This document shows, piece by piece, positions 12,374 to 22,699 of a stretch of DNA of 25,688 nt. The notes beneath the pieces are model-generated. The model saw only the letters and a program-made list of their open reading frames with translations, had not been told where the DNA came from and did no database searches. The translations under genes were made by a program, and so were the position numbers. The DNA lies in IMG/VR virus record IMGVR_UViG_3300025876_001362, positions 1-25,688 of that record; one strand, written 5' to 3'. The DNA comes from a virus. Within the stretch, counting starts at the first letter, position 1. Every line of letters starts with the position of its first letter.

Positions 12374-15300
12374 GTGAGCTCCTTTGATTTTATTGTAGAT
12401 GTTGAAAAGAAAAAGCTTGTAAGCTCTTTCTACGCCACTAATTCAGCAACTGCTCCAGCCGTTGTTTTTGGTGATCTTTCTGGCATCAAGGTTAGGCTCG
12501 TCGAGCCCAGCGAAAGCGACACCCTCGTCTGGGATTACGTCCCGCTTGAGGGATACTCAATCCGAGTTGGCATAGGGGCTTTAACAGACGAAAACCCGTC
12601 AGCCTATGTTGAACTAACCGAGGACATTCCTGCCCCGTCTGCATCAGTCACTAAAAAAAGGACCGGGGTTACCGACTCTGTCGGGGATTTGCAAAGAGCC
12701 GTTATATATAACGACCCGTATGAAGGCACGTTCCAGATCGGCGTCAATTCGGAGCAGACAGGACAAATAGGGATTTTCGATTCGGCGTCTGATATACAGG
12801 AAGCTATTGAATCCCTTTCTAGCATTGGGGCAGGCAACGTAACCGTTACAGGAAGCGCTTTGGATTTCTCTGTAGCATTCAACCGCAGCCTGGGAGAGGT
12901 CAGTTATCTTGAGGTATTTACAGACAACTTAATTGGCGTCTCAGGTAAGCAAGGAGAGCTTGATCTTAACGTCGGAGGAGTAGCAGCCCTGCTTGGTGAT
13001 TTGGGTAGCGTTTCGACTACTCTGGAAATCGTTAAGTTTGATACTGTTAAAAGCAGCTCAGAGACGATTTTGCAGCTGCCGATTACCCTTACTCAGGACG
13101 TTATCCCGGATGTCCCTCCGAGCATCACTCCAACCCAGACTTATGCCTCGTCTTCTCATCAGCACGTTATTGCGGATATCATTGACTACGAGGAAAACTC
13201 AAATGTCGTTCTTAAAACAGACGACAACTTGAATGGCAACAGTTTCTTTCTTCCAGGTATTTCATTAACTACCTCCCCTAGTAGCGACAAGGTCGTTTCT
13301 GCGGCTGGGATTAAATCGTATGTCGATAGCCAGTCTTCTCTTTCAAGTGACCCTTCCCCTACTCTTTCTTTCGATCTCGAACTAAACGACAATTCCATTA
13401 CCTCTTCTTCCGGGATCATTCGCTTGGATGGTGATGTGGATTTAGGCTCTTATGTTTTAAAAGGCGATCAAGAAGTCGATTTTACAAACAATACCGATGT
13501 ATTGACCTACTCGGCTGATACGGGATTTGTTAGCTTGCAGAGAGCTGTCGGAAAAGTTGCTTTTGGTGAAACCTCTCCTGAATCCCCTGAGAATGGCGAT
13601 GCTTGGTATGATACTAATGAAGGGCTTTTGTATGTCTATTATTCTGACGTAGATTCTTCTCAGTGGGTCACCGTATCTGCCACTGGAGAGCCTGGCGAAA
13701 TTGGCGCGACTGGTCCGATTGGCCCAACCGGCCCAACCGGAGCAACTGGTCCCGAGGGCCCTGAAGGCCCAACTGGTCCAACCGGGCCCAAAGGCGATAC
13801 AGGAGCAACCGGAGCAACTGGTTCAACTGGCGCAACTGGCGCAACTGGCCCTGAAGGTCCCGAAGGCCCAATCGGGGAAACAGGAGCCGGAGTCGAAGTT
13901 ATTGGTTCTGTTTCTGATTCGACATCTCTTGACCCTTCATACGTAGGTGCTGTCGGTGATATGTTCATTGCTCAAGATAACGGCTATGGTCATGTCTGGA
14001 ACGGCTCTGCTTGGGATGACGTCGGGCCAATTCAAGGCCCAAAAGGTGACCAAGGATCCTTAGGTCCAACTGGTCCTACTGGTCCATCTGGTCCAGTTGG
14101 CGCAACTGGGGGTTCAGGCCCACAGGGTCCGCAAGGAATTCAGGGCCCAAAAGGAAATACTGGATCGACAGGAGCAACTGGTTCAATCGGAGCCACTGGT
14201 TCACAGGGGCCTCAGGGAATTCAGGGCGTCAAGGGTAACGTTGGTCCGGTTGGCGCACAGGGCATTCAAGGTGAGCAGGGCATCGAAGGAGAAGGCGGCG
14301 GGTTTTCATACACATCGGCAGGCTCGGTTTTGCGGATTACTAATGATCTAGGGGCAGATTACTCTTTAAATGGCACAACTGTTACCATCTCTACTGATCC
14401 AGGAATCAATTCTGGAGGCGGCGGCGGTGGCGGAGGAATATCTATTGTAGGCTCGATATCTACAGAATCTTCACTTACTTCTTCCTACATCGGGGATATC
14501 GGCGATATGTTTATCGCTCAGGATACCGGTAATGGTCATGTCTGGGATGGTTTCGTATGGAACGATGTCGGGGCAATCAGGGGGCCTGCTGGCGCTAATG
14601 GTTCTAATGGTTCTGACGGATTACCAGGCATCAACGGTGCAGAAGGCCCCGCTGGTCTAACTGGTCCTGAGGGTCCTCGAGGCCTGGAGGGCCCTGAAGG
14701 CCCAACTGGCCCTCAAGGTGCTGCTGGAGTCAAGGGGGATACTGGCGCAACAGGAACACTCGGACCTGCTGGCCCCGAAGGCCCTGCTGGTCAAACTGGA
14801 GCAACTGGCCCCACTGGCCCAACCGGAGCAACCGGCTCAACTGGCTCAACTGGCCCTAAAGGTGATACAGGCCCTGCTGGAGCTGACGGAGCTACCGGAC
14901 CAGCTGGGATTGACGGAACTGGGGTAACTGTAGTCGGCTCTGTATCTTCTTCTTCTTTTTTAAACCCATCATACGCTGGATCTGTCGGTGATATGTTCAT
15001 TGCCCAGGATACTGGCTCTGGTCATGTCTGGGATGGATCTACTTGGAATAATGTTGGTCAAATACAGGGTCCCGCTGGAGTAACCGGACCGGTAGGTCCA
15101 ACTGGCCCCCAAGGTGTCGATGGACCTACCGGTCCTGCTGGTCCCGAAGGTCCCGAAGGTCCCGCTGGAGCTAATGGTCTTAGTGGCCTCACTGGACCCT
15201 CTGGCCCAACTGGTCCTGAAGGTCCCGAAGGCCCAACCGGCCCAACAGGGGAAACTGGCCCAGCTGGCCCAACTGGCGCAAAGGGCCCTGTTGGAGACAC

Positions 15301-17947
15301 GGGTTTAACTGGTCTTGCTGGGGCTCCAGGTCCTGAAGGCCCAGCTGGATTTGATGGCGACATCGGTCCCGCAGGACCTCAGGGAGAAACTGGCCCAACC
15401 GGCGCAACTGGCCCCGCAGGAACTAATGGCATTAATGGAGTTGATGGGCAGGATGGCACTGGGGTAACTATAATCGGCTCCGTCCCTAGTTCTTCAGATT
15501 TAGAGGCCTCTTTCGCTGATATTTGGCAGCAGCTTGGGGAAGAGTTTAATGGAACGGCTTCGGGAGATAAGTTTGGCTCAAGTATAGATGTCAGTTCCGA
15601 TGGCACTCGGATTGTTATCGGTTCACCTTTTGAAGGATCTGGTGAGGCGAGGGTTTATTCGTGGAACGGATCGTTTTGGTCACTCATGAATGGGGGGTTA
15701 TTGGATACATCCTACGTCTTCCTTGGGAACGGCGAAGACCTGAATCCGTATGTAATTGGCGCGGATGTTTCAATTAGTGGTGATGGAAACACTATAATGG
15801 TGGCTTGTTCTAATAGCATTTCTTCTGGAGATGGCCTTGTAGTTCGCCTTACATATGATGGTAATACTTGGACGCGCCAGGGTATGTGCGGTTTCGGTAG
15901 TCTTTATTACGGATTTACTTACGTTAAGCTTAGTGCAGACGGGGCAAAGACAATTACGATGATTAAGTCGCCCGGCAGCCCGCAACCTCGCGAGTGCATC
16001 ATGTTTGACACGGTTGATTTGGATACAAATTGCCGAGCCAATTCTAGAATTGATGACCCGCCCTCATTCACTGTGGATATGAGTGCTGATGCGGCTAACA
16101 TTAATGGTGACGGCACGGTTGTGGTTGTTAGTGAGAAGCTAGCAACTCGCAATGGTTTTACAAATGCCGGCGAAGTGAGAGCTTATAATGTTTCTGGCAC
16201 TACGGTTACGCAGCGCGGTCAGTTTATATCCGGAACAACCCAGGATATGAAGTTGGGGGAGGGTGTGGACGTAGATTCTTCTGGAAATAGGATCGCCATG
16301 ACTTGCGGATCAGGCGTTAGGGTTTATGATCTAACTGACGGGCTGTGGGTTCAGGCGGGGCTAGACATAGCTGTTGGGGTGGAAATCGCCACAGATTGTG
16401 TCCTTAGCAATGATGGTCTTAAATTGAGCGCACGTTTTGGGGCTGATGGCATTTACACTTTCGAGTGGATTGCAGGGGCGTGGGTGCAGGCAGGCGCGAA
16501 TTCGGTTACTTACGGCTCTGTTTATGAACTACCTAGCAACAGAGACAAGATCAGCTCTAGCTTGGCTATATCTGGCGATGGCTTGACTCTTGCTGTTGGA
16601 GATCCGCAAACCGGCAACGGCACTGTGGAGACATACCAATCAGGGGGAACGCTTCTCGGTTCAGTTGCTGATTTTGCTAGTCTTCCTGCTGAATCTTCAA
16701 TGGGAGACCTGTGGGTCACTCTGGACACAGATGATGGTTGGGTTAGTGACGGCGCAGGTGCTTGGACTAATATAGGGAGCGTAACTCAATATACTGGTGA
16801 TGCTGGCGATATGTTTATCGTTCAAGATACGGGCAACGGTTATGTCTGGAACGGCTCTGCTTGGGATGACGTCGGGCCAATTCAAGGTCCCGCTGGAACA
16901 CCTGGCACACCCGGAGCAACTGGTCCCACTGGCCCCACTGGCGCAACTGGAAATACTGGACAAACTGGTGCAAAAGGAAATCCCGGACAAACTGGAGCAA
17001 CTGGGGCAACTGGCCAAAAAGGCGATCAAGGACCAAGAGGCTTTGTCGGAGAAACCGGGCCTAAGGGAGATAAAGGCGATCAAGGTAATGTTGGATCTCA
17101 GGGGATTCAGGGAATACAAGGCTCTAAAGGCGCAAAAGGAGATCCTGGTCAAACTGGAGCAACCGGATCTGAAGGTCCCGCTGGAGCTGATGGCTCTCAA
17201 GGAGAAACCGGAGCTAAGGGCGATAAAGGAGATCCTGGTCAAACTGGAGCAACCGGACCTGAAGGTCCAAGTGGAGCTGACGGAACTGGAGTAATTATAG
17301 TCGGTTCTGTATCTTCTTCTTCTTCTTTAAACCCTTCATACTCTGGATCTGTCGGTGATATGTTTATCGCTCAAGATACGGGCAACGGTCATCTCTGGGA
17401 CGGATCTACTTGGGATGACGTAGGGCCAATTCAAGGGCCTGCTGGAGCAACCGGACCTGAAGGTCCCGCTGGAGCTGATGGCTCTCAAGGAGAAACCGGA
17501 GCTAAAGGCGATAAAGGAGATCAAGGCAATCAAGGCGTAATCGGACCTGAAGGTCCCGTTGGAGCTGTTGGCTCTCAAGGAGAAACCGGAGCTAAGGGCG
17601 ATAAAGGCGATCAAGGCAATCAAGGCGTAATCGGACCAGATGGCGTTAAGGGCGACAAGGGCGATCAAGGTGATGTCGGACCAGATGGCGTTAAGGGCGA
17701 TAAGGGTGATAAGGGGGATGTAGGATCAACTGGCCCCGCTGGCTCAACTGGATCAGCTGGAGCAGACAGCACAGTCCCTGGTCCAACAGGCCCCGAAGGT
17801 CCTCAAGGCCCCGAGGGTCCAGAAGGTCCAGAAGGTCCGCAAGGCTCTCTTGTGGGTGCTTACACGGTAAACGGAAGCATCTTGACTTTGTCCAATGTTT
17901 CTGCTGAGTTCTTGGTCACTGGGTCAACATTAAAAATCACTTTCTAA
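12374..17947 (+). CDS. Giant collagen-like tail fibre with inserted propeller-type domain
   Basis: Probable tail fibre or long adhesin (1857 aa). The GTG start at 12374 is the first usable initiator after the stop at 12341-12343. Residues 1 to about 435 are beta-rich, with SSSHQH (near 262), a phage-fibre type motif, and GDAWYD (near 408). Six collagen-like Gly-X-Y segments follow (about 13685-13882, 14042-14300, 14588-14914, 15074-15454, 16892-17281 and 17441-17843), rich in GPT, GAT, GPE and GDK triplets, giving a trimeric stalk. They are separated by copies of a roughly 53-residue module whose centre is [15 protein letters not shown]. The fourth copy is interrupted by about 425 residues (1048-1472) of propeller-type sequence. 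A beta motif resembling a trimer cap occurs near 14303-14400 and again at the C-terminus. Assignment as collagen-like phage fibre is firm; the receptor is unknown. Confidence 0.88.
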   Translation: MSSFDFIVDVEKKKLVSSFYATNSATAPAVVFGDLSGIKVRLVEPSESDTLVWDYVPLEGYSIRVGIGALTDENPSAYVELTEDIPAPSASVTKKRTGVTDSVGDLQRAVIYNDPYEGTFQIGVNSEQTGQIGIFDSASDIQEAIESLSSIGAGNVTVTGSALDFSVAFNRSLGEVSYLEVFTDNLIGVSGKQGELDLNVGGVAALLGDLGSVSTTLEIVKFDTVKSSSETILQLPITLTQDVIPDVPPSITPTQTYASSSHQHVIADIIDYEENSNVVLKTDDNLNGNSFFLPGISLTTSPSSDKVVSAAGIKSYVDSQSSLSSDPSPTLSFDLELNDNSITSSSGIIRLDGDVDLGSYVLKGDQEVDFTNNTDVLTYSADTGFVSLQRAVGKVAFGETSPESPENGDAWYDTNEGLLYVYYSDVDSSQWVTVSATGEPGEIGATGPIGPTGPTGATGPEGPEGPTGPTGPKGDTGATGATGSTGATGATGPEGPEGPIGETGAGVEVIGSVSDSTSLDPSYVGAVGDMFIAQDNGYGHVWNGSAWDDVGPIQGPKGDQGSLGPTGPTGPSGPVGATGGSGPQGPQGIQGPKGNTGSTGATGSIGATGSQGPQGIQGVKGNVGPVGAQGIQGEQGIEGEGGGFSYTSAGSVLRITNDLGADYSLNGTTVTISTDPGINSGGGGGGGGISIVGSISTESSLTSSYIGDIGDMFIAQDTGNGHVWDGFVWNDVGAIRGPAGANGSNGSDGLPGINGAEGPAGLTGPEGPRGLEGPEGPTGPQGAAGVKGDTGATGTLGPAGPEGPAGQTGATGPTGPTGATGSTGSTGPKGDTGPAGADGATGPAGIDGTGVTVVGSVSSSSFLNPSYAGSVGDMFIAQDTGSGHVWDGSTWNNVGQIQGPAGVTGPVGPTGPQGVDGPTGPAGPEGPEGPAGANGLSGLTGPSGPTGPEGPEGPTGPTGETGPAGPTGAKGPVGDTGLTGLAGAPGPEGPAGFDGDIGPAGPQGETGPTGATGPAGTNGINGVDGQDGTGVTIIGSVPSSSDLEASFADIWQQLGEEFNGTASGDKFGSSIDVSSDGTRIVIGSPFEGSGEARVYSWNGSFWSLMNGGLLDTSYVFLGNGEDLNPYVIGADVSISGDGNTIMVACSNSISSGDGLVVRLTYDGNTWTRQGMCGFGSLYYGFTYVKLSADGAKTITMIKSPGSPQPRECIMFDTVDLDTNCRANSRIDDPPSFTVDMSADAANINGDGTVVVVSEKLATRNGFTNAGEVRAYNVSGTTVTQRGQFISGTTQDMKLGEGVDVDSSGNRIAMTCGSGVRVYDLTDGLWVQAGLDIAVGVEIATDCVLSNDGLKLSARFGADGIYTFEWIAGAWVQAGANSVTYGSVYELPSNRDKISSSLAISGDGLTLAVGDPQTGNGTVETYQSGGTLLGSVADFASLPAESSMGDLWVTLDTDDGWVSDGAGAWTNIGSVTQYTGDAGDMFIVQDTGNGYVWNGSAWDDVGPIQGPAGTPGTPGATGPTGPTGATGNTGQTGAKGNPGQTGATGATGQKGDQGPRGFVGETGPKGDKGDQGNVGSQGIQGIQGSKGAKGDPGQTGATGSEGPAGADGSQGETGAKGDKGDPGQTGATGPEGPSGADGTGVIIVGSVSSSSSLNPSYSGSVGDMFIAQDTGNGHLWDGSTWDDVGPIQGPAGATGPEGPAGADGSQGETGAKGDKGDQGNQGVIGPEGPVGAVGSQGETGAKGDKGDQGNQGVIGPDGVKGDKGDQGDVGPDGVKGDKGDKGDVGSTGPAGSTGSAGADSTVPGPTGPEGPQGPEGPEGPEGPQGSLVGAYTVNGSILTLSNVSAEFLVTGSTLKITF
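13883..14041 (+). repeat. Fibre module copy 1
   Basis: First copy of the 53-residue module between Gly-X-Y stalks. It begins [10 protein letters not shown], contains [15 protein letters not shown] and ends DDVGPIQGP. Bases 13992-14037 are identical to 16842-16887 in copy 4. Confidence 0.85.
14432..14587 (+). repeat. Fibre module copy 2
   Basis: Second copy, preceded by an eight-glycine hinge. It begins [10 protein letters not shown], contains [15 protein letters not shown] and ends NDVGAIRGP. It is one residue shorter than copy 1. Confidence 0.85.
14915..15073 (+). repeat. Fibre module copy 3
   Basis: Third copy. It begins [10 protein letters not shown], contains [15 protein letters not shown] and ends NNVGQIQGP, then returns to Gly-X-Y sequence. 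Confidence 0.85.
15455..15514 (+). repeat. Fibre module copy 4, N-terminal half
   Basis: The first 20 residues of a module ([10 protein letters not shown], then SSSDLEASF) stop exactly where other copies continue to the GDMF core. Propeller-type sequence follows. The matching second half is at 16790-16891. Confidence 0.75.
15515..16789 (+). repeat. Propeller-type domain inserted in module copy 4
   Basis: These 1275 bases (425 codons, in frame) carry beta-propeller-like repeats: [11 protein letters not shown] opens the domain, and phrases such as [36 protein letters not shown] and [12 protein letters not shown] recur, each a strand pair with a DG turn. The opening resembles LWQQIGSDVNG in the gene at 20272. 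The end of the insert includes a divergent module copy at 16643-16783. Confidence 0.75.
16643..16783 (+). repeat. Divergent fibre module copy within the insert
   Basis: [19 protein letters not shown], then [18 protein letters not shown] and WTNIGSV align with the module outline but with many substitutions (GDLWVTLDT for GDMFIAQDT). Confidence 0.65.
16790..16891 (+). repeat. Fibre module copy 4, C-terminal half
   Basis: [20 protein letters not shown] through DDVGPIQGP supplies the half missing at 15455-15514, and the stalk resumes directly afterwards. Bases 16842-16887 are identical to part of copy 1. Confidence 0.8.
17282..17440 (+). repeat. Fibre module copy 5
   Basis: Fifth copy in the giant fibre. 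It begins [10 protein letters not shown], contains [15 protein letters not shown] and ends DDVGPIQGP. It lies between the two last collagen-like segments and is closest to copy 3 in its first half ([12 protein letters not shown] versus [12 protein letters not shown]). Confidence 0.85.
17461..17640 (+). repeat. Two tandem 90-bp units in the collagen-like stalk
   Basis: Bases 17461-17550 and 17551-17640 differ at only 5 of 90 positions. The first part of the unit also occurs at 17173-17229. Each unit encodes ten Gly-X-Y triplets. Such close copies imply recent duplication and make stalk length easy to change by recombination. Confidence 0.85.
17633..17722 (+). repeat. Two tandem 45-bp units ([11 protein letters not shown])
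   Basis: Fifteen-residue units beginning [15 protein letters not shown] (17633-17677) and [15 protein letters not shown] (17678-17722) follow one another with few base changes. They add a Lys/Asp-rich stretch, a charge pattern known to stabilise prokaryotic collagen helices. Confidence 0.8.
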
Positions 17948-20269
17948 ATGTCTCAACAAATAGATCTATCTCAGATAGAAAACATCGTTGTCAACGGACA
18001 AAGTATCCGTGAGCTTATTCTTGAAAGTGAGCTCCTGTGGACGCGTGGAGCAGATCCCAGCTCGTTTTTAGCCAAAAACTACGTATATAGAGACGGCCCA
18101 CAAGAGAGCCCCAAATTCAATTCTGTAGCTCCTGTTGCTCCCGAATCAGTTCTTTCAGGTAGACCCTTTGCAAGCCCACAACCGCAGGGAAACGACTATA
18201 TAAGAATGTCAAAAGACGGGAAGGTGGCTTTAATCAATTTCGACTTCAATAAGCTTATTGTCTTGGAAAGGCCGAATACCGATGCAGCATGGGCTGTTCG
18301 TGGGGATGACCCATACCTAGATATAGGTGTCTCGGGGAACTACCTATACTCTGGGCAAGACACAACAGGATCAGACCCCAATAGCATCATCCTACTCGGT
18401 GATCCGATCGGCTACCTTAGAGATAGTGATCGCGGCAGGTATGAAAAAACCGTGTTTGATATCAACCATGATGCCAGCACTATAGCGGTCTTTAGACGCG
18501 ACCCAACCACCGTAGATGGCTATAATTCTGCCAGAGTCGATATCTACAACTGGAGCCCTTCCGCCAACGCCGAGTATTTACTAACCCAAAGCATCCCCCT
18601 AACGGTTGACCCAAATTTAAATTCAAACGCAGACGGAACCGAATTTTTGTTCAAACAGACTAGCTACAATCCACCGTTTCCTGAAGTATATTTGAGTTTT
18701 TGCCACACAAGAAATATGTTTGCTATTACTGGAAAAAATTCAGTCAAGGTATTTCAAGAGTTCGGGGGCAACGGGGGCGAGACACCGATTTTTGGCACGT
18801 TCTATCAAATGGGCGAAGACGTCCCTGTTGGTGACCGATTAATCCATGGCGTTTCTATGGCAGATGGCGTTGGGGATTTAAATACCCCGGAGGAAGCTGT
18901 TCTTGCGGTCACAAGTATTAACTTGGATCCTTTGACATATTACAAGTCTGGTCAAGTTGATGTGTTTAGGCTGGAGAGAAACGACAATATTTTTTCCTGG
19001 GTCAGAAAAGGGGACCCTTATAATTCAGGGGATGTTGGAATGAATTCATACGGTCTACATTCCACCAATACCACTGACTTATATTATGTCCCCCCACCGA
19101 TTGTTGAGACGCAGGATACTTACACTGGATCAGATAAATCCACCCGCTGGAGACACTACGCTCGGCCAACTCCTGGGTCGCCTAACACTAAGCTGTCGGT
19201 CCCTTATCCAGTTCCAGTCAAAGTTCCCACGTTAAGCAAAGATGGCAACCGTCTCCTCGCGGCAGACCCCTCTCATCGGCACGCGGCGGTTTATATACTT
19301 GAGCTCGGTGTGTACAGCACGAAACTTGCTTGGAAAGTCATATCTCAGGTCGATACCACTATAAACTCAGGTTATACGGACTCGACTCATACAATAGTTA
19401 GGCCTAGAGGGACGACGCTAGCAATCGCGGCTAGCGATGATTTATCTTTTTTTACCTGCTTAAATTACTCCGACAACGGCCCTTGGAGATTTAGACTGAT
19501 AAACAGCTTAGGAAACCCTACCTCAACCGGGAGTTCATACATTAACGCGGGAACTTGGGACGATCGAGTAGAAGCCATGCCGCACACATTCGCGGTAGTC
19601 TCTTATTTTCAAAATTCAGCTTCTGAATGGAGAAGAAATCAGCCAGTCAAAGCGGAAAACGACGACGCACTTGTCATTAATGGGAACAGTCAGCGATGGA
19701 ATAATGGGAACGTCTTACCAGGCGCTGCTATTCGGAGCTGGTGTCACGAAAATGACGAACGTCACGATGAAGAGCTAACCAACACCACCCTAAAAAGTGA
19801 AGCCCTCGCCTATAGAAACCCTTGGTGGCTATACAATGGTGGCGGCTTATGTTCCGATAGCACGGGAGAAAATATCGCGTTTATGTCTCGATACGCTGGC
19901 TCCGGAGAAAGTGCAAGGGGGGTGCTAACGGACTCAATTCTAAGAAGTTATAAAAATGAGCCTTGGTATTCACTGGTAGCTAACAGACTAACCGTCTTTG
20001 AAGGCGCACCTGTTACAATAACGCTGAAAACCAGAGGTGTAGCTAATGATACAGATCTCCCATATACTATTACAGGCATTGAAAATGCAGATATCCTAGA
20101 ACCTAAAACAGGCATTTTTACAGTTTCTAATAACAGAGCTTACGTCACAATTAACTCTGTAGCAGATTCTTCTTCAGAGGGGGCCCAAACCATGACGCTT
20201 TCTTTAGATAATGGAGAAGCTAATGTTGCAATAACTATTGTCGATTCATCAACCGATTCATCAACCTAA
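17948..20269 (+). CDS. Large propeller-like adhesin with C-terminal Calx-beta-like domain
   Basis: A 773-residue probable tail-associated receptor-binding protein that starts directly after the giant fibre stop. The first 30 residues (IDLSQIENIVVNGQSIREL, then LW) form a short motif shared with the next gene and likely anchor the protein to the tail. The middle, about 35-670, is strand-rich with propeller-like phrases (MSKDGKVALINFD, LSKDGNRLLAADP) and no catalytic motif. Residues 679-773 resemble a Calx-beta or immunoglobulin-like domain (LTVFEGAPVTITLK, LPYTITGI, AYVTINSVADSSSEG, then TMTLSL and VAITIVD), a type common at the ends of phage tail proteins. The C-terminus is Ser/Thr-rich. Function is inferred from domain style and position. 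Confidence 0.72.
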   Translation: MSQQIDLSQIENIVVNGQSIRELILESELLWTRGADPSSFLAKNYVYRDGPQESPKFNSVAPVAPESVLSGRPFASPQPQGNDYIRMSKDGKVALINFDFNKLIVLERPNTDAAWAVRGDDPYLDIGVSGNYLYSGQDTTGSDPNSIILLGDPIGYLRDSDRGRYEKTVFDINHDASTIAVFRRDPTTVDGYNSARVDIYNWSPSANAEYLLTQSIPLTVDPNLNSNADGTEFLFKQTSYNPPFPEVYLSFCHTRNMFAITGKNSVKVFQEFGGNGGETPIFGTFYQMGEDVPVGDRLIHGVSMADGVGDLNTPEEAVLAVTSINLDPLTYYKSGQVDVFRLERNDNIFSWVRKGDPYNSGDVGMNSYGLHSTNTTDLYYVPPPIVETQDTYTGSDKSTRWRHYARPTPGSPNTKLSVPYPVPVKVPTLSKDGNRLLAADPSHRHAAVYILELGVYSTKLAWKVISQVDTTINSGYTDSTHTIVRPRGTTLAIAASDDLSFFTCLNYSDNGPWRFRLINSLGNPTSTGSSYINAGTWDDRVEAMPHTFAVVSYFQNSASEWRRNQPVKAENDDALVINGNSQRWNNGNVLPGAAIRSWCHENDERHDEELTNTTLKSEALAYRNPWWLYNGGGLCSDSTGENIAFMSRYAGSGESARGVLTDSILRSYKNEPWYSLVANRLTVFEGAPVTITLKTRGVANDTDLPYTITGIENADILEPKTGIFTVSNNRAYVTINSVADSSSEGAQTMTLSLDNGEANVAITIVDSSTDSST

Positions 20270-20271
20270 TC

Positions 20272-22695
20272 ATGGGAACAATTCAAGAAATAGACTTTAG
20301 CAATGTCGAATCCGTAGTCAAAGATGGAATCAGCTTAACTGAATTGGTCGTCGACGGCGTGACCATTTGGAACTCCGCTTACCTCGGTAAGTTGTGGCAG
20401 CAGATCGGATCAGATGTAAATGGCGGCGATAATGGTGGCGAGCTTGCATATAGAGATCTAGCTGGCTTTTCTGTTTCCATAAGCAAATCAGGAACCAGAG
20501 TCGCTGTTTCAAGCCCTAGTTACGTCGTTAATGAGCCTTTAGTCGAAAGGCCCAACCGTTTTAGTGACAATAGCACAGGACAAAACGTTTTAGGTAGCGT
20601 AACTGTTTATGACTGGAACGGCACAAATTGGTCTCCTATGGAGATAGCTGATTCACGGCACGTCTCTTTCAAGGATAACAATGGGCTTACTACAGGATTC
20701 GGTCTTAGCGCTGAGTTAGATTACCAAAACGAGCAGCGTTACAATCCATTTAGGCTTAATCCTAGCGTTGCTCATTTTTGGAACCTTCAGGCTTATAGGG
20801 CCGGCCAATATACATACCCCTCAAGCGGCATTGTATCTAGCTATGGTGGTTCGAACGATAACAAAACCCACCCTTCTCTTCTATTCGGTCAGGCTATGGA
20901 TATGAGTGATGATGGTGACCATCTCGTAATTGCTTCTAGAGGAAGTCACTCGGCTCATATTAACCCGGAACGACAGAGAGACAGGGAGTGCGGTTACTTG
21001 TCTTATTGGAAAGCCGAGGATATAGACGGCACTAAAAAATGGGCCCTTAAAGGGCTCGCTTATGATTTCAACTACATCTCAGAAGCTAATAGTTTTGTTT
21101 CTCCATTCGAAGAACCACAGTATCACAGCAGCAACCCGGGCGTAGGGGAAACGGTAAAAATAAGCCGTGATGGCTCTGTTATCGCTGTGGTCAATTCTAA
21201 TGGGCAAGCATGGGTAGTGAAGTCGGAAACTGGGAGCCAATCTTTGACTTTAGACTCAGGTGAAGTCAGCTCCAGTGAAATTTATCATGGTTTGCATCCA
21301 GACTTACCTTTGGCAACCTGGGAAACAGGAGAGATGAAGCCCGCACATAGCTTATCAGCCAAAACAATGGTAAAGTTCAAGCTGGCTAATTACTCTACAA
21401 GTGTTGATGGAAGCAATAGCAGTAGCCCGTATTCCGAGGCGATGGCAGAAGCCAATTATAACATCATAGACCCCCAGTCATCGCAGCACAAATATATAGC
21501 CTCTGTTGTCGGCTGGGAAGATGGTGATTTGATTCCTCTCCAAAAAAGGGGATCTTATCGCGGCATCAATTATTTCATAGCTTACGCTCGTTTGAGCGAT
21601 GGAACCATTCAGGCAATGAGGTTCCCATTGAACAGCACCTCCGAGTTCACTGATATTTCTTACGATTTCGAAGAACCTTATGCGGCCCCGAGCCACCATG
21701 TGTTATCTGAATCGGGCGTTCGGGACATTGCCATCAATGGTGATGGTCGTATTTGCGTTGTTAGCAGGAACGTTACGAGAGGCGGGTTACCCAACTCTGG
21801 AGAGGTGTCGGTCTATAGAACTGCATTTGGGGAATATAAAAACGAAGACGGTAGTTTAAGAAGTTTTGACTACCCCACTAAAGTAGGCCTGAGTATTAAC
21901 GCAGAGCGTTACAGTGGATTTGAAGAAGACTCCCTCTTTGGTGATCGACTAGCTATGGACGGTTCTGGGCTAACGTTCGCCGGGACAATATACAAATCAG
22001 GAAAGCTTTATGCTAGAACCTACAAGCTGGGGGCAAGCGGTTCCGGGAACCCCGACACCGACGCAGGCAGGCTTGGGGTAGACACTTACACCCAAGTCGG
22101 CAACGATATACCTTTGTTTGTAGCGGAGTTCGGCAATACCCAACAAATAACCTCTTTTGAAATGAGCGCTGATGGGCTAACTATTAGCGCTCAGATTGAC
22201 GGCTATATTTGGCCAAGTCCCTACAAGAATTCTGACTTCTCGAACGTCTACATTTCTACTTATGCCACTGGGGTTATGCTCCCTTATGATACGAACGAGC
22301 CCGCAACGCAGTCCATTTCCGCGTCAACTGCGACACTTGTTTATCGATGGAGCGGATCTAGCTGGGGGCTCCTTGGCCGAGAAATAAAATATGCGAAATC
22401 TTTTGATGGGGTTAGCTCTATTGAAGCTAAGTCTGGAAACGTCTTTTATAATGGTCAAAGTGTCAGCCAACTCCCTGTCGTCGGGGACAGAATTAGAATT
22501 GGACCAAATACAACTGTATTTCCAGCAAGAGTTGACTCTTCTGCCCCAATTAATACCGGCAGTATTCTTTCGGCTTTAAACCCGCGCAACACAAGTGACA
22601 TTTCTGAAGATGGCAGTGTCGTTTGCTCAGGCAAACCTTTAAACGACATGAGCGGCTTCGGCTCAGGCGCACACTCTACCTTTGAACTAAGATAA
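20272..22695 (+). CDS. Large propeller-like adhesin
   Basis: An 807-residue probable tail-associated adhesin. The N-terminal EIDFSNVESVV plus ISLTELVVDGVTIW parallels the start of the preceding gene, and propeller-like sequence opens at about residue 40 with KLWQQIGSDVNGGDNGG and continues with repeated strand pairs (ISKSGTRVAVSSP, MSDDGDHLVIASRG, ISRDGSVIAVVNSNG, MDGSGLTFAGTIYKSG, MSADGLTISAQIDG). These DG-turn phrases are like those in the insert of the giant fibre. The end, from about residue 695, has a distinct segment (SIEAKSGNVFYNGQSV) and finishes with another propeller-like phrase (ISEDGSVVCSGKP). There is no enzyme motif. It starts two bases after the previous stop; the next gene follows by four bases. 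Confidence 0.72.
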   Translation: MGTIQEIDFSNVESVVKDGISLTELVVDGVTIWNSAYLGKLWQQIGSDVNGGDNGGELAYRDLAGFSVSISKSGTRVAVSSPSYVVNEPLVERPNRFSDNSTGQNVLGSVTVYDWNGTNWSPMEIADSRHVSFKDNNGLTTGFGLSAELDYQNEQRYNPFRLNPSVAHFWNLQAYRAGQYTYPSSGIVSSYGGSNDNKTHPSLLFGQAMDMSDDGDHLVIASRGSHSAHINPERQRDRECGYLSYWKAEDIDGTKKWALKGLAYDFNYISEANSFVSPFEEPQYHSSNPGVGETVKISRDGSVIAVVNSNGQAWVVKSETGSQSLTLDSGEVSSSEIYHGLHPDLPLATWETGEMKPAHSLSAKTMVKFKLANYSTSVDGSNSSSPYSEAMAEANYNIIDPQSSQHKYIASVVGWEDGDLIPLQKRGSYRGINYFIAYARLSDGTIQAMRFPLNSTSEFTDISYDFEEPYAAPSHHVLSESGVRDIAINGDGRICVVSRNVTRGGLPNSGEVSVYRTAFGEYKNEDGSLRSFDYPTKVGLSINAERYSGFEEDSLFGDRLAMDGSGLTFAGTIYKSGKLYARTYKLGASGSGNPDTDAGRLGVDTYTQVGNDIPLFVAEFGNTQQITSFEMSADGLTISAQIDGYIWPSPYKNSDFSNVYISTYATGVMLPYDTNEPATQSISASTATLVYRWSGSSWGLLGREIKYAKSFDGVSSIEAKSGNVFYNGQSVSQLPVVGDRIRIGPNTTVFPARVDSSAPINTGSILSALNPRNTSDISEDGSVVCSGKPLNDMSGFGSGAHSTFELR

Positions 22696-22699
22696 TATT

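Noticed and set aside
13660-15363. Minus-strand open frames rich in PVGP and PVAP
   Set aside because: They are mirror images of Gly-X-Y codons (GGN CCN gives proline and glycine-like codons on the other strand), without starts, leaders or any other support.
13685-17843. CRISPR array or other spaced repeats
   Set aside because: The repeats are in-frame Gly-X-Y codons and protein modules, with no constant repeat/unique spacer layout.
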